A stretch of DNA of 64,000 bases from Flavobacterium gyeonganense (GTDB taxonomy: Bacteria > Bacteroidota > Bacteroidia > Flavobacteriales > Flavobacteriaceae). Position 1 is the stretch's first letter. Each line of letters begins with the position of its first letter. The stretch spans positions 1,736,001 through 1,800,000 of the forward strand of contig NZ_CP121112.1 in the NCBI RefSeq assembly GCF_029625295.1. Reading direction: 5' to 3'. The translations under genes were made by a program, and so were the position numbers. This document shows positions 46,481 to 53,645 of this stretch, piece by piece. The notes under the pieces were generated by a model that saw only the letters and a program-made list of their open reading frames with translations, was not told the DNA's origin and did not search any database.

Positions 46481-47071
46481 ATGAATGAAAATATAGCAAA
46501 GAGCGCCAGCAAGTTTTTGAGTCTGGTGCTCAGACATTCACCAGAAAAAATCGGATTAAAACTCGACGAAAATGGCTGGGCAGATGTCAATGAATTAATA
46601 GAGAGATGTAATAAAAAAGGGAATCGTATGGACGCCGAACTTTTAGATTACGTAGTGGAAAATAATGATAAAAAGCGTTTCGCTTATAACGAGGATAAAA
46701 CTAGAATTCGCGCAAGTCAGGGACATTCGATTTCAGTTGAATTAAATCTGGCCGAAACTGAACCTTCTGAATATTTGTATCATGGAACAGTTGGAAAGTT
46801 TATGGAAAGTATCCGCAAAGAAGGTTTAAAAAAAATGAGCCGGCAACACGTACATCTTTCAAAAGATAAAGAAACGGCAATAAAAGTAGGAAGCCGAAGA
46901 GGAATTGCTCAAATTCTTAAAATTAAAAGCGGTGAAATGTTTAAAGATGGATTTCGATTTTATTTATCTGAAAACAATGTCTGGCTGACTGATGAAGTTC
47001 CTCCAAAATATATTGAGTTTAATCATGAAAAGAATTTACAGATCTCCAGAAGAAATTCCACTGCAGGATGA
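46481..47071 (+). CDS. kptA: RNA 2'-phosphotransferase (KptA/Tpt1)
   Basis: Transfers a 2'-phosphate from RNA to NAD, releasing ADP-ribose 1''-2''-cyclic phosphate and nicotinamide. Start chosen at MNENIAKSASKFLSLVLRHS (46481). Catalytic Arg/His residues lie in LVLRHSPEKIGL, IRASQGHS, YLYHGTVGKF and RQHVHLSKD. Normal family members end close to the PPKYIEF motif. Here the frame runs 15 codons further into the next gene, overlapping it by 47 bases. One missing T at 47018-47020 would restore a stop right there (GAG TTT TAA). RNA repair or a NAD-consuming step in this operon are both possible. Confidence 0.85.
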   Translation: MNENIAKSASKFLSLVLRHSPEKIGLKLDENGWADVNELIERCNKKGNRMDAELLDYVVENNDKKRFAYNEDKTRIRASQGHSISVELNLAETEPSEYLYHGTVGKFMESIRKEGLKKMSRQHVHLSKDKETAIKVGSRRGIAQILKIKSGEMFKDGFRFYLSENNVWLTDEVPPKYIEFNHEKNLQISRRNSTAG

Positions 47072-47477
47072 TATAAAAACCATATTTTTAGCTGGATCTA
47101 TTGAGATGGACAAAGCGATAAATTGGCAAAAAAAGTGTGAGGAATTATTAGAAAATAAATTTATCCTTTTTAATCCCAGAAGAAATGAGTGGGATTCCAG
47201 CTGGTCACAAACCATAGAAAATGATAATTTCAATGAACAAGTAACCTGGGAATTGAATGCATTAGAAAAAGCAGACATTATAATTATGTATTTTGCAGGA
47301 AATACAATGTCACCAATATCCTTACTTGAATTTGGTCTTTATGCACAATCGAAGAAAATAAAAGTGGTTGTAGAAGAAGATTTTTGGCGTAAAGGCAACA
47401 TCGATATTGTATGTAAAAGATATGCAGTAGAACAATTTAAAACATTAGAAGAGTTAATCCTTAATTTACTAAAATAA
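47025..47477 (+). CDS. Nucleoside 2-deoxyribosyltransferase-like protein
   Basis: 150 aa, start MKRIYRSPEEIPLQDDIKTI (47025). The pattern TIFLAGSIEMDKAINWQKKC and TWELNALEKADIIIMYFAGN with PISLLEFGLYAQSKKIKV matches the Nuc_deoxyrib_tr_2 fold (Rossmann-like, with Asp and Glu in catalytic positions). Members cleave or exchange the base of nucleosides, including NAD-like compounds in some cases. Substrate here unknown. Overlaps kptA and is 7 bases before NAMPT, so clearly in the operon. Confidence 0.75.
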   Translation: MKRIYRSPEEIPLQDDIKTIFLAGSIEMDKAINWQKKCEELLENKFILFNPRRNEWDSSWSQTIENDNFNEQVTWELNALEKADIIIMYFAGNTMSPISLLEFGLYAQSKKIKVVVEEDFWRKGNIDIVCKRYAVEQFKTLEELILNLLK

Positions 47478-47484
47478 CAAGTAC

Positions 47485-48954
47485 ATGAACCCACTATTAT
47501 TAACCGATGGTTACAAAGTTGACCACAGAAGGCAATACCCGGACAAAACCACTTTAGTATATTCTAACTGGACACCCAGAAAATCAAGAATCGAAGGTCT
47601 TGAAGAAGTGGTGTTTTTCGGATTGCAGTATTTCATCAAAAAATACATTATTCATGATTTTGATACGTATTTTTTTAAACAGCCAAAAGAGGAAGTGGTT
47701 AAAAAATACGCCCGAAGAATCAATAATTATTTGGGCGAAAACCAGGTAGGGACTAAACATATCGAAGATTTACATGATTTAGGCTATATCCCGATGGTTT
47801 TTAAAGCGTTGCCGGAAGGTGCAAGCGTTCCGTTGAGAGTGCCAATGTTTACGATGTACAATACCATTCCGGAATTTTTCTGGCTGACGAATTATTTCGA
47901 AACCTTGCTTTCTGCCGTAATCTGGCTGCCATGTAACTCAGCTACCATCGCAAGAGAATACAGAAAAGTACTAGACAAATATGCGGAAGAGACTTCATCT
48001 GTACCTGATTTTGTCAACTGGCAGGGACATGATTTCTCTATGCGAGGAATGGGCGGAATCGAAGCTGCCGTGACTTCTGCAGCCGGACACTTATTGAGTT
48101 TTACAGGATCAGATACCATTCCGGCGATTGATTTCTTCGAAGAATATTACAATGCCAATTCTGATACCGAATTAATCGCAGGTTCTGTTGCCGCAACTGA
48201 ACATTCTGTAATGTGTATGGGAACTACAGAAGGCGAATGTGAAACTTTCAAAAGATTAATTACAGAAGTATATCCAAAAGGAATTGTTTCTATCGTTTCT
48301 GACACATGGGATTTATGGAAAGTTTTGACTGATTATCTGCCGCGCTTAAAAGAAGAAATCATTTCAAGAGAAGGAAAAGTGGTAATCCGTCCTGACAGCG
48401 GTGATCCGGTAGATATCATCTGCGGAAACCCGAACGGTAAAACAGAACAGGAAAAGAAAGGTGTTATCGAACTTATCTGGGATGTTTTTGGCGGAAGTGT
48501 AAATGACAAAGGTTTTAAAGAATTAGTACCGCAAATTGGCGCTATTTACGGCGATAGTATTACGGTAACAAGAGCGATTCAGATTTGTGAGCGATTAAAA
48601 GCAAAAGGATTCGCTTCTACCAATGTAGTTTTGGGAATTGGTTCTTTTACGTATCAATATAATACCAGAGATACTTTTGGTTTTGCGATGAAAGCTACTT
48701 ATGGCGAAGTTGATGGAGAAGGAAGAGCGATCTTCAAAGATCCGATCACGGATGACGGAACCAAAAAATCTGCAAAAGGCCTTATGAAAATTGATTTGGT
48801 TGACGGTGTATATCATTTAACAGATAATGTTTCATGGGATGAAGAAAAACAAGGTGAACTGAAAGAAGTTTTCAGAGACGGGAAACTTTTGGCAGATCAG
48901 TCTTTAAGTGATATAAGAGCCCGTGTCAGTGCAGGTATAAGTGTTGAGGCATAA
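47485..48954 (+). CDS. nadV: Nicotinamide phosphoribosyltransferase
   Basis: NAMPT/NadV: nicotinamide plus PRPP gives NMN. DGYKVDHRRQYPDKTTLVYS starts the family N-terminus. Phosphoribosyl-site residues are in FTGSDTIPAIDFFEEYYNAN, ATEHSVMCMGTTEGE (catalytic His) and VVIRPDSGDPVDII (Arg and Asp). GIGSFTYQYNTRDTFGFAMK follows. 489 aa matches NAMPT, not nicotinate PncB. A relative (Namat) uses ADP-ribose pyrophosphate instead of PRPP; sequence alone cannot separate them here. Co-located with the Prs homologue in one operon. Confidence 0.9.
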   Translation: MNPLLLTDGYKVDHRRQYPDKTTLVYSNWTPRKSRIEGLEEVVFFGLQYFIKKYIIHDFDTYFFKQPKEEVVKKYARRINNYLGENQVGTKHIEDLHDLGYIPMVFKALPEGASVPLRVPMFTMYNTIPEFFWLTNYFETLLSAVIWLPCNSATIAREYRKVLDKYAEETSSVPDFVNWQGHDFSMRGMGGIEAAVTSAAGHLLSFTGSDTIPAIDFFEEYYNANSDTELIAGSVAATEHSVMCMGTTEGECETFKRLITEVYPKGIVSIVSDTWDLWKVLTDYLPRLKEEIISREGKVVIRPDSGDPVDIICGNPNGKTEQEKKGVIELIWDVFGGSVNDKGFKELVPQIGAIYGDSITVTRAIQICERLKAKGFASTNVVLGIGSFTYQYNTRDTFGFAMKATYGEVDGEGRAIFKDPITDDGTKKSAKGLMKIDLVDGVYHLTDNVSWDEEKQGELKEVFRDGKLLADQSLSDIRARVSAGISVEA

Positions 48955-49001
48955 AAATACGCCGGTTATAAACAGATTTAATCTGAACTAAATATAAAAC
49001 T

Positions 49002-49595
49002 ATGAAAATTACAGCTCTTATCATTTTAGCTGGCTGCTGTTTTATAACCGGCATTATCCATTCACAGGTAAACAAAAGAAAAAAGATGGAAAAAGACACC
49101 CAATATCCAAAAGCACTGGTTGATTATGATGATTTTAAAAATCTGGTGAGCGAATTAGAAAAGCAACGAGAAAAAAACTTAGTGAGTCTGGATGTTTTTT
49201 TGAAAATGGCAAAGGAAGAAAACACAGTAATTTTGGATTCCCGTTCCGATTTTCGTTTCAACAGAAAACATTTAAAAGGAGCGATTCATCTTGATTTTAC
49301 TGACTTTACGCAGGAAAACCTTTTAAAGTTAATTCCGGATCCAAATACCAGAATATTGATTTACTGCAATAATAATTTTGATGGAGATCCAATAGATTTT
49401 GCTTCGAAGATGGCGAAACCCAAAACCAATATCGAAACCCAGATTCTGTCCAACAGAAAACCCATTATGCTGGCATTGAATATTCCAACACACATTAACC
49501 TTTATGGATACGGTTATAAAAATATCTATGAACTCGATGAGCTGGTCAATGTGAATGATTCGAGAATACAATTTGAAGGAACCGAAGTGAAATAA
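49002..49595 (+). CDS. Exported rhodanese-like protein
   Basis: Signal peptide-like N-terminus (MKITALIILAGCCFITGIIH) and a rhodanese fold: NTVILDSRSDFRFNRKHLKG, AIHLDFTDF and the Cys loop RILIYCNNNFDGDPIDF (Cys as possible active site, with a long loop). 197 aa. A sulfur-transfer role is not certain. Last gene before the terminator at 49613; 47 bases after NAMPT, so perhaps the operon tail. Confidence 0.75.
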   Translation: MKITALIILAGCCFITGIIHSQVNKRKKMEKDTQYPKALVDYDDFKNLVSELEKQREKNLVSLDVFLKMAKEENTVILDSRSDFRFNRKHLKGAIHLDFTDFTQENLLKLIPDPNTRILIYCNNNFDGDPIDFASKMAKPKTNIETQILSNRKPIMLALNIPTHINLYGYGYKNIYELDELVNVNDSRIQFEGTEVK

Positions 49596-49612
49596 GAAAC
49601 ATCATAAAAAAT

Positions 49613-49646
49613 GAAAGCCTGAATTTTATCCATTCAGGCTTTTTTG
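49613..49646 (+). terminator. Terminator after the rhodanese-like gene
   Basis: An 11-bp stem (AAAGCCTGAAT with ATTCAGGCTTT) with a 7-nt loop and a T6 run, 18 bases past the stop codon. End of the NAD/ADP-ribose operon. Confidence 0.8.
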
Positions 49647-49652
49647 TACTAG

Positions 49653-49744
49653 TTTGTCATTTCGAGGAACGAGAAATCACATCCAGAGAGCGACGTACTG
49701 TGTGTCTTCACTTTATGTGATTTCTCGTTCCTCGAAATGACAAA
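49653..49744. repeat. 29-bp perfect inverted repeat
   Basis: Arms 49653-49681 and 49716-49744 are perfect inverses (29 bp; core ATTTCGAGGAACGAGAAATC) with a 34-nt loop. It sits between convergent genes. GC content is higher than the surroundings. Resembles a widespread Flavobacterium intergenic repeat with a CATTTCG...GAAATC core (from memory, unchecked). Confidence 0.75.
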
Positions 49745-49753
49745 AATTGCGTT

Positions 49754-50335
49754 TTACTTTTTATAAAAATTATTGTGATCAATATATTCCCATACTTTTG
49801 AAGGTAAAAGTGGCTGAATATTTTTCCCTTTCTTAATATTCTCCCGAATAAAAGTAGACGAAATTTCTACAACAGGCGCATCAATAATATGAACTTTTGG
49901 ATGCGATTTTAGTTCGGTATTTTCCGGTTCTTCTGAAATACGCGGGTAAACGTAAATATCATGATTATTTAAAAGTACTTCATAGTTTTTCCACTTGTGA
50001 AGTGTTTTGAGATTATCCTCTCCCATAATCAATGAAAACTCATGATTGGGGTATTTATCATGCAAATGTGCGAGTGTATTTACAGTATAATTCGGCTGGG
50101 TCAATTTAAACTCAATATCCGAAGGTTTTATTTTTGGAAAATCCTCAGTTGCCAGATACACCATTTGTAAACGGTGATGATCATCGAGCAAAGTAGCTTT
50201 CTTTTTTAAAGGATTATGAGGCGTAACCACCATCCAAACCTGATCTAAACCGGCAAACTCCGCCATATGATTGGCAATAATCAAATGACCAATGTGAATG
50301 GGGTTATATGTTCCGAAGTAGAGGCCTATTTTCAT
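49754..50335 (-). CDS. nadD: Nicotinate-nucleotide adenylyltransferase
   Basis: Adenylates NaMN/NMN to NaAD/NAD. Start chosen at MKIGLYFGTYNPIHIGHLII (50335), with the HxGH nucleotidyltransferase motif; DVVVTPHNPLKKK-like VVTPHNPLKKKATL and the second motif EISSTFIRENIKKGKNI. 193 aa. Runs with gmk and yicC, the common Bacteroidota order, so its position next to the NAD operon may be coincidence. It faces that operon (convergent). Confidence 0.93.
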   Translation of the reverse strand: MKIGLYFGTYNPIHIGHLIIANHMAEFAGLDQVWMVVTPHNPLKKKATLLDDHHRLQMVYLATEDFPKIKPSDIEFKLTQPNYTVNTLAHLHDKYPNHEFSLIMGEDNLKTLHKWKNYEVLLNNHDIYVYPRISEEPENTELKSHPKVHIIDAPVVEISSTFIRENIKKGKNIQPLLPSKVWEYIDHNNFYKK

Positions 50336-50442
50336 TTTTTGAGGTTTCACAGAGATTCGCTAAGATAGCACAAAGATTCGCAAAGTTTAAAAAAATACTT
50401 GCGAATCTCGGCGCTTTGTCTTTGTGTATCTTTGTGGAATAA
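50336..50442. repeat. Dispersed inverted repeat (ATTCGC / CACAAAG units)
   Basis: Arms such as CACAGAGATTCGC and CACAAAGATTCGCAAAG (50348-50385) pair imperfectly with CTTGCGAATCTC and CTTTGTCTTTGTGTATCTTT (50398-50435). The unit resembles a common intergenic repeat of Flavobacteria (from memory). No coding signal. Confidence 0.55.
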
Positions 50443-51015
50443 TTACTTATTTACGAAGTCTTTTACCAACTGATGCGCTTCTTCTAAAGCTACAGCTAAA
50501 TCATAATTTTTAATAATCACGTCAAATTGAGGAGCCGTCGCAAGTTCAACCGAAGCTTTTGCAATACGCATATTGATTTTATCTTCGCTTTCTGTAGAGC
50601 GTTCTTTTAATCGGCGTTTTAATTCGTCAACACTTGGTGGTTTTACAAAAACGGCTAAAGTCTGTTCGGGAAATTTATGTTTGATGCGCAATCCTCCGGC
50701 CACATCAATATCGAAAATTACATTTTTACCCAAAGCCCAGATTCTTTCAATTTCCGATTTTAAAGTACCGTAAAAGTTATCTCGGTATACTTCTTCCCAT
50801 TCCAGGAAATCTTCTGCTTTGATGTGTTTTTTGAATTCGTCAAGCGAAATAAAATAATAATCTTTCCCGTTGACTTCTTCTCCGCGCGGGTCACGGGAAG
50901 CTGCTGAGATTGAAAACTCTAAATTTAAATCTTCCTGTTTCAGCAAATGCTTTACTATCGTTGTTTTTCCGGATCCTGAAGGTGCCGAAAAAACAATTAA
51001 TTTTCCTTTATTCAT
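50443..51015 (-). CDS. gmk: Guanylate kinase
   Basis: GMP to GDP with ATP. Start chosen at MNKGKLIVFSAPSGSGKTTI (51015); the Walker A is APSGSGKTT. Further motifs: SISAASRDPRGEEVNGKDYY, FLEWEEVYRDNFYGT and the lid region RLKERSTESEDKINMRI. 190 aa, normal. Between yicC and nadD, usual context. Confidence 0.94.
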   Translation of the reverse strand: MNKGKLIVFSAPSGSGKTTIVKHLLKQEDLNLEFSISAASRDPRGEEVNGKDYYFISLDEFKKHIKAEDFLEWEEVYRDNFYGTLKSEIERIWALGKNVIFDIDVAGGLRIKHKFPEQTLAVFVKPPSVDELKRRLKERSTESEDKINMRIAKASVELATAPQFDVIIKNYDLAVALEEAHQLVKDFVNK

Positions 51016-51024
51016 TTTTATATG

Positions 51025-51079
51025 CAATTAGTAATTAGTAATTGGTGAATAGCTAATTATTATTCACTTACTGATTACT
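51025..51079. repeat. AT-rich tandem and inverted repeat between gmk and yicC
   Basis: Tandem AATTAGTAATTAGTAATTGG (51027-51046) and the near inverse of GTGAATA in TATTCACTTACTGATTACTT (51061-51080). It may form a hairpin. No gene. Confidence 0.45.
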
Positions 51080-51940
51080 TTATAATACGTTTAGTACCTG
51101 TTCCTTAATCTTCTCCAGTTCATCCTTCATCATCACTACCAGTTTCTGCATTTGGGCATGATTCGATTTTGAACCCATGGTATTGATTTCACGCCCCATT
51201 TCCTGAGTAATAAAACCCAGTTTACGGCCGTTAGCTTCATTTCCGTTTAAAGTTTCAATGAAATAATCTAAGTGATTCGTCAAACGAACTTTTTCCTCAG
51301 TAATGTCCAGTTTTTCTAAATAATAGATCAATTCCTGTTCAAAACGGTTTTCGTCTACATTTACCTGAAGTTCAGAAATGGCTGTATGCAAACGGTCTTT
51401 TATCGCCTGAACACGTTCCGGATCAAGAGCCAGCGCATCATTCATATATTGGCGGATATTACCAATTCGAAGGTTGAATTCTTTCTCAAGCGACTCTCCT
51501 TCGTCTTTTCTGAAACTTAAAATATTTTGCAATGCCTCATCAATGATTACCTGAATCTGCTCCCAGTCGTTTTCGTCTATTTCCTCACGCTCTGTTTTCA
51601 AAACATCCGGCATACGGACCGCCATTTTCATCAATTCGGTTTCATCAGCATCCCGATAAACTTCTCTTAACTGGACTATATAATTTTTTACAACCGGAAC
51701 ATTTACCTTCGTAGAAGTCTGCTCTGAAGTACTTTCAACATAAATCGCAAAATCGACTTTTCCTCTTTCCAGTCTGGTTGAAATCAGGGTTCGTAAACCC
51801 AATTCCATTTCACGGTAAACAGAAGGCATTCTCACATTCAGGTCTAAACCTTTACTATTTAAAGATTTTACTTCTACAGTAATTTTTTTAGTTGGCAATT
51901 GCAAAGAAGCTTTACCAAAACCCGTCATCGATTGTATCAT
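51080..51940 (-). CDS. yicC: YicC-family endoribonuclease
   Basis: Start chosen at MIQSMTGFGKASLQLPTKKI (51940), the classic YicC N-terminus; MIQSMTGFG is nearly invariant. Further: VEVKSLNSKGLDLNVRMPSV, RLTNHLDYFIETL and KLGFITQEMGREINTMGSKS at the C-terminus, again near-invariant. 286 aa. YicC proteins are Mn-dependent RNases acting on small RNAs in E. coli. Codirectional with gmk and nadD. Confidence 0.92.
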   Translation of the reverse strand: MIQSMTGFGKASLQLPTKKITVEVKSLNSKGLDLNVRMPSVYREMELGLRTLISTRLERGKVDFAIYVESTSEQTSTKVNVPVVKNYIVQLREVYRDADETELMKMAVRMPDVLKTEREEIDENDWEQIQVIIDEALQNILSFRKDEGESLEKEFNLRIGNIRQYMNDALALDPERVQAIKDRLHTAISELQVNVDENRFEQELIYYLEKLDITEEKVRLTNHLDYFIETLNGNEANGRKLGFITQEMGREINTMGSKSNHAQMQKLVVMMKDELEKIKEQVLNVL

Positions 51941-51958
51941 ATATTGAGTATAAAGGCG

Positions 51959-51966
51959 CAAAGATA
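51959..51966 (-). promoter_or_regulatory. -7 element of the yicC-gmk-nadD operon
   Basis: TATCTTTG on the minus strand, 19 bases before the yicC ATG, followed by CGCC. No TTG at -33. Confidence 0.5.
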
Positions 51967-52021
51967 CTAAAAAACTTAACAGGGAAGATTTCTAGTTTTA
52001 TGGCGTCTGAGTTTTTAAATA

Positions 52022-52140
52022 TGTGGGCGTTGCCTAAAGGCCGGGCTATCCGTTACACCCGAGCGAAAGCGAATTGACGGAGTAATCTTTTTCGGGCAGA
52101 AAAAAGCCCAAAAAAGGATTTCCACTTTTATCCCTAACGC
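52022..52140. repeat. GC-rich structured intergenic element
   Basis: About 119 bases, clearly richer in G+C than the surroundings, between the yicC promoter and the ArsC-like gene. Pieces: GGGCGTTGCC, GGCCGGGCTATCCGTTAC, GGGCAGAAAAAAGCCC, and at its end GGATTTCC followed by ATCCCTAACGC. I recall similar elements (GGGCTATCCGYT ... ATCCCTAACGC) in many other Flavobacteriaceae intergenic regions. Whether it is an RNA or a DNA repeat is not known to me. Not coding on either strand. Confidence 0.65.
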
Positions 52141-52168
52141 AAACCTGAATCCTGAGGAATTCCCCGGT

Positions 52169-52525
52169 TTACTTTTCTTCCAGGACTTTCATAACCTGCA
52201 AAATATTCTGCTGGCTGTTACCGATATAAATTTTGTCATTAATTATAAAAACAGGACGGCTTAAAAAAGTATAATGTTCGAGGATGTATTTTTTAAAATC
52301 AGCTTCAGTCAAGGCTTTGCTTTTTAAATCCATTGACTTGTACAATTGCGCTTTTTTGCTAAATAACGCTTCGTAGCTTCCGGAAAGCTGGTACATTTCT
52401 TCAAGTTCTGCTTCAGTAATCGGATTTTGTTTAATATCATGAAAAACCAGATCATTATCTTTTGGCAAATTTTTGATAATTTTTCGACACGTATCACAAG
52501 AAGCTAAGTAGTATATTTTGTTCAT
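52169..52525 (-). CDS. ArsC/Spx-family thioredoxin-like protein
   Basis: 118 aa with the N-terminal CxxC motif YYLASCDTCRKIIKNL, the ArsC/Spx-type FHDIKQNPITEAELEEMY and the C-terminal RPVFIINDKIYIGNSQQ (conserved Arg-Pro). Arsenate reductase activity cannot be claimed: no ars genes are near. A Spx-like or YffB-like redox role is also possible. Confidence 0.85.
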   Translation of the reverse strand: MNKIYYLASCDTCRKIIKNLPKDNDLVFHDIKQNPITEAELEEMYQLSGSYEALFSKKAQLYKSMDLKSKALTEADFKKYILEHYTFLSRPVFIINDKIYIGNSQQNILQVMKVLEEK

Positions 52526-52600
52526 AATTTTAATTTATTTTGAATACAAAGAAAATTCATTGCAACTTAAAATTGTATAATTTTATTAAAAAATAAATTT

Positions 52601-53056
52601 ATGAATCCAGTATTCGAAGTACAAAAAACAAGCAGGGAAATTCTTCTGAAAGTCCTGGACAATCACTCATTAGAACAATTAAATAAAATTCCGCAAGGTT
52701 TTAAAAACAACCTTATTTGGAATATTGCACACTGTATAGCTGCCCAACAAGCTTTAGTTTATAAATTATCGGGTCTGGCTTCAATAGTCTCTGATGAGTT
52801 TATTGCTAAATACAGAAAAGACACCAAACCGGAAGGCGACGTTTCGCAAGCTGAAGTCGATGAAATCAGAAGATTACTTTCAGAGACATTACATCAGGCT
52901 GAAAAAGATTATGCAGATAAAATTTTCACAAATTATACTGAATACACTACAAGTATGGGATTTACACTTCGAAATGTTGAAGATGCTCTCTCATTCAATA
53001 ATTACCATGAAGGCACACACACCGGAATAATAATGAGTATCCGAAAGTTGGTTTAG
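52601..53056 (+). CDS. DinB-family protein
   Basis: 151 aa four-helix metal-binding fold. His ligands in LIWNIAHCIAAQQALVYKL (one) and FNNYHEGTHTGIIMSI (two), the DinB/DUF664 triad. Members act as thiol-dependent metalloenzymes (e.g. bacillithiol-type transferases); substrate unknown. The terminator overlaps its last codons. Confidence 0.82.
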   Translation: MNPVFEVQKTSREILLKVLDNHSLEQLNKIPQGFKNNLIWNIAHCIAAQQALVYKLSGLASIVSDEFIAKYRKDTKPEGDVSQAEVDEIRRLLSETLHQAEKDYADKIFTNYTEYTTSMGFTLRNVEDALSFNNYHEGTHTGIIMSIRKLV

Positions 53057-53073
53057 AACTTTCGGATTTTTTA
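53039..53073 (+). terminator. Terminator overlapping the DinB stop codon
   Basis: Perfect 11-bp stem (ATCCGAAAGTT 53039-53049 with 53057-53067), 7-nt loop containing the TAG, T6 run after it. Confidence 0.8.
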
Positions 53074-53556
53074 TTTTTCAATAGTTTCAATTGTAACATT
53101 CATGGCGCCTGCTCCTTTGTTTTTGGCAATCTCCATAAAAGCTCTTTTAGACAAATCTATTTCTCTGGTTTTAACAAATGGTCCTCGGTCTGTAATTTCA
53201 ACAATTACAAATTTGCCATTGGCTTCATTTGTAACTTTTACTTTTGTTCCGAAAGGTAATTTTTTGTGGGCAGCTGTATATTTATTATTGTTGAAACGTG
53301 CTCCGCTTGCTGTTCTTTTTCCGTTAAAACGATCGTGGTAATAAGAAGCATGAGCTGATTTTTTATAAACTTTCAATTTCAGGCCTTCAACGCTAAAAAC
53401 AGAATCGTTTAAAGGGACTATTTTTAATTTATCTGTTTTTAAAGTATCCTGAGAAACCTTGGTTTCAATCGGTTTACTCTGACTCATAACATAGGTAAAG
53501 CAACTTAATAAAGTCACCGAAACGAGAGTGAGCAAAATATTTTTTTTATTCCTCAT
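53071..53556 (-). CDS. RlpA-like double-psi beta-barrel protein
   Basis: Exported (signal peptide MRNKKNILLTLVSVTLLSCF) with an RlpA double-psi barrel: ASYYHDRFNGKRTASGARFN, YTAAHKKLPFGTKVKVTN and VEITDRGPFVKTREIDLSKR. RlpA proteins are septal peptidoglycan lytic transglycosylases. There is no SPOR domain here, so it is a short form, 161 aa. Cys 19 in LLSCF resembles a lipobox (LLSC), so it may be lipidated. Confidence 0.88.
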   Translation of the reverse strand: MRNKKNILLTLVSVTLLSCFTYVMSQSKPIETKVSQDTLKTDKLKIVPLNDSVFSVEGLKLKVYKKSAHASYYHDRFNGKRTASGARFNNNKYTAAHKKLPFGTKVKVTNEANGKFVIVEITDRGPFVKTREIDLSKRAFMEIAKNKGAGAMNVTIETIEK

Positions 53557-53610
53557 AATTTATTTTTTTTCAGACTTGGGGGGACTTGTACAAATAATAT
53601 GCCGAGATAA

Positions 53611-53633
53611 AAAAAGCCCTGTAAGGAGGGCTT
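53611..53633 (-). terminator. Terminator of the small membrane protein gene
   Basis: 7-bp stem (AAGCCCT 53614-53620 with 53627-53633), 6-nt loop, T7 on the minus strand, 13 bases past the stop codon. Confidence 0.8.
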
Positions 53634-53645
53634 ATTTTGGTATTT

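Noticed and set aside
41864..49595. Calling the cluster a prophage remnant or a proven anti-phage system
   Set aside because: No phage structural genes, integrase or attachment sites are seen, and no gene is a recognised defence effector. The defence idea stays a hypothesis.
49653..49744. 29-bp inverted repeat as the rhodanese or nadD terminator
   Set aside because: Loop of 34 nt and no proper T-run; a good terminator already lies at 49613-49646.
49754..50335. nadD as part of the NAD/ADP-ribose operon
   Set aside because: It is convergent and belongs to the common yicC-gmk-nadD order. A terminator and a long repeat separate it from the operon.
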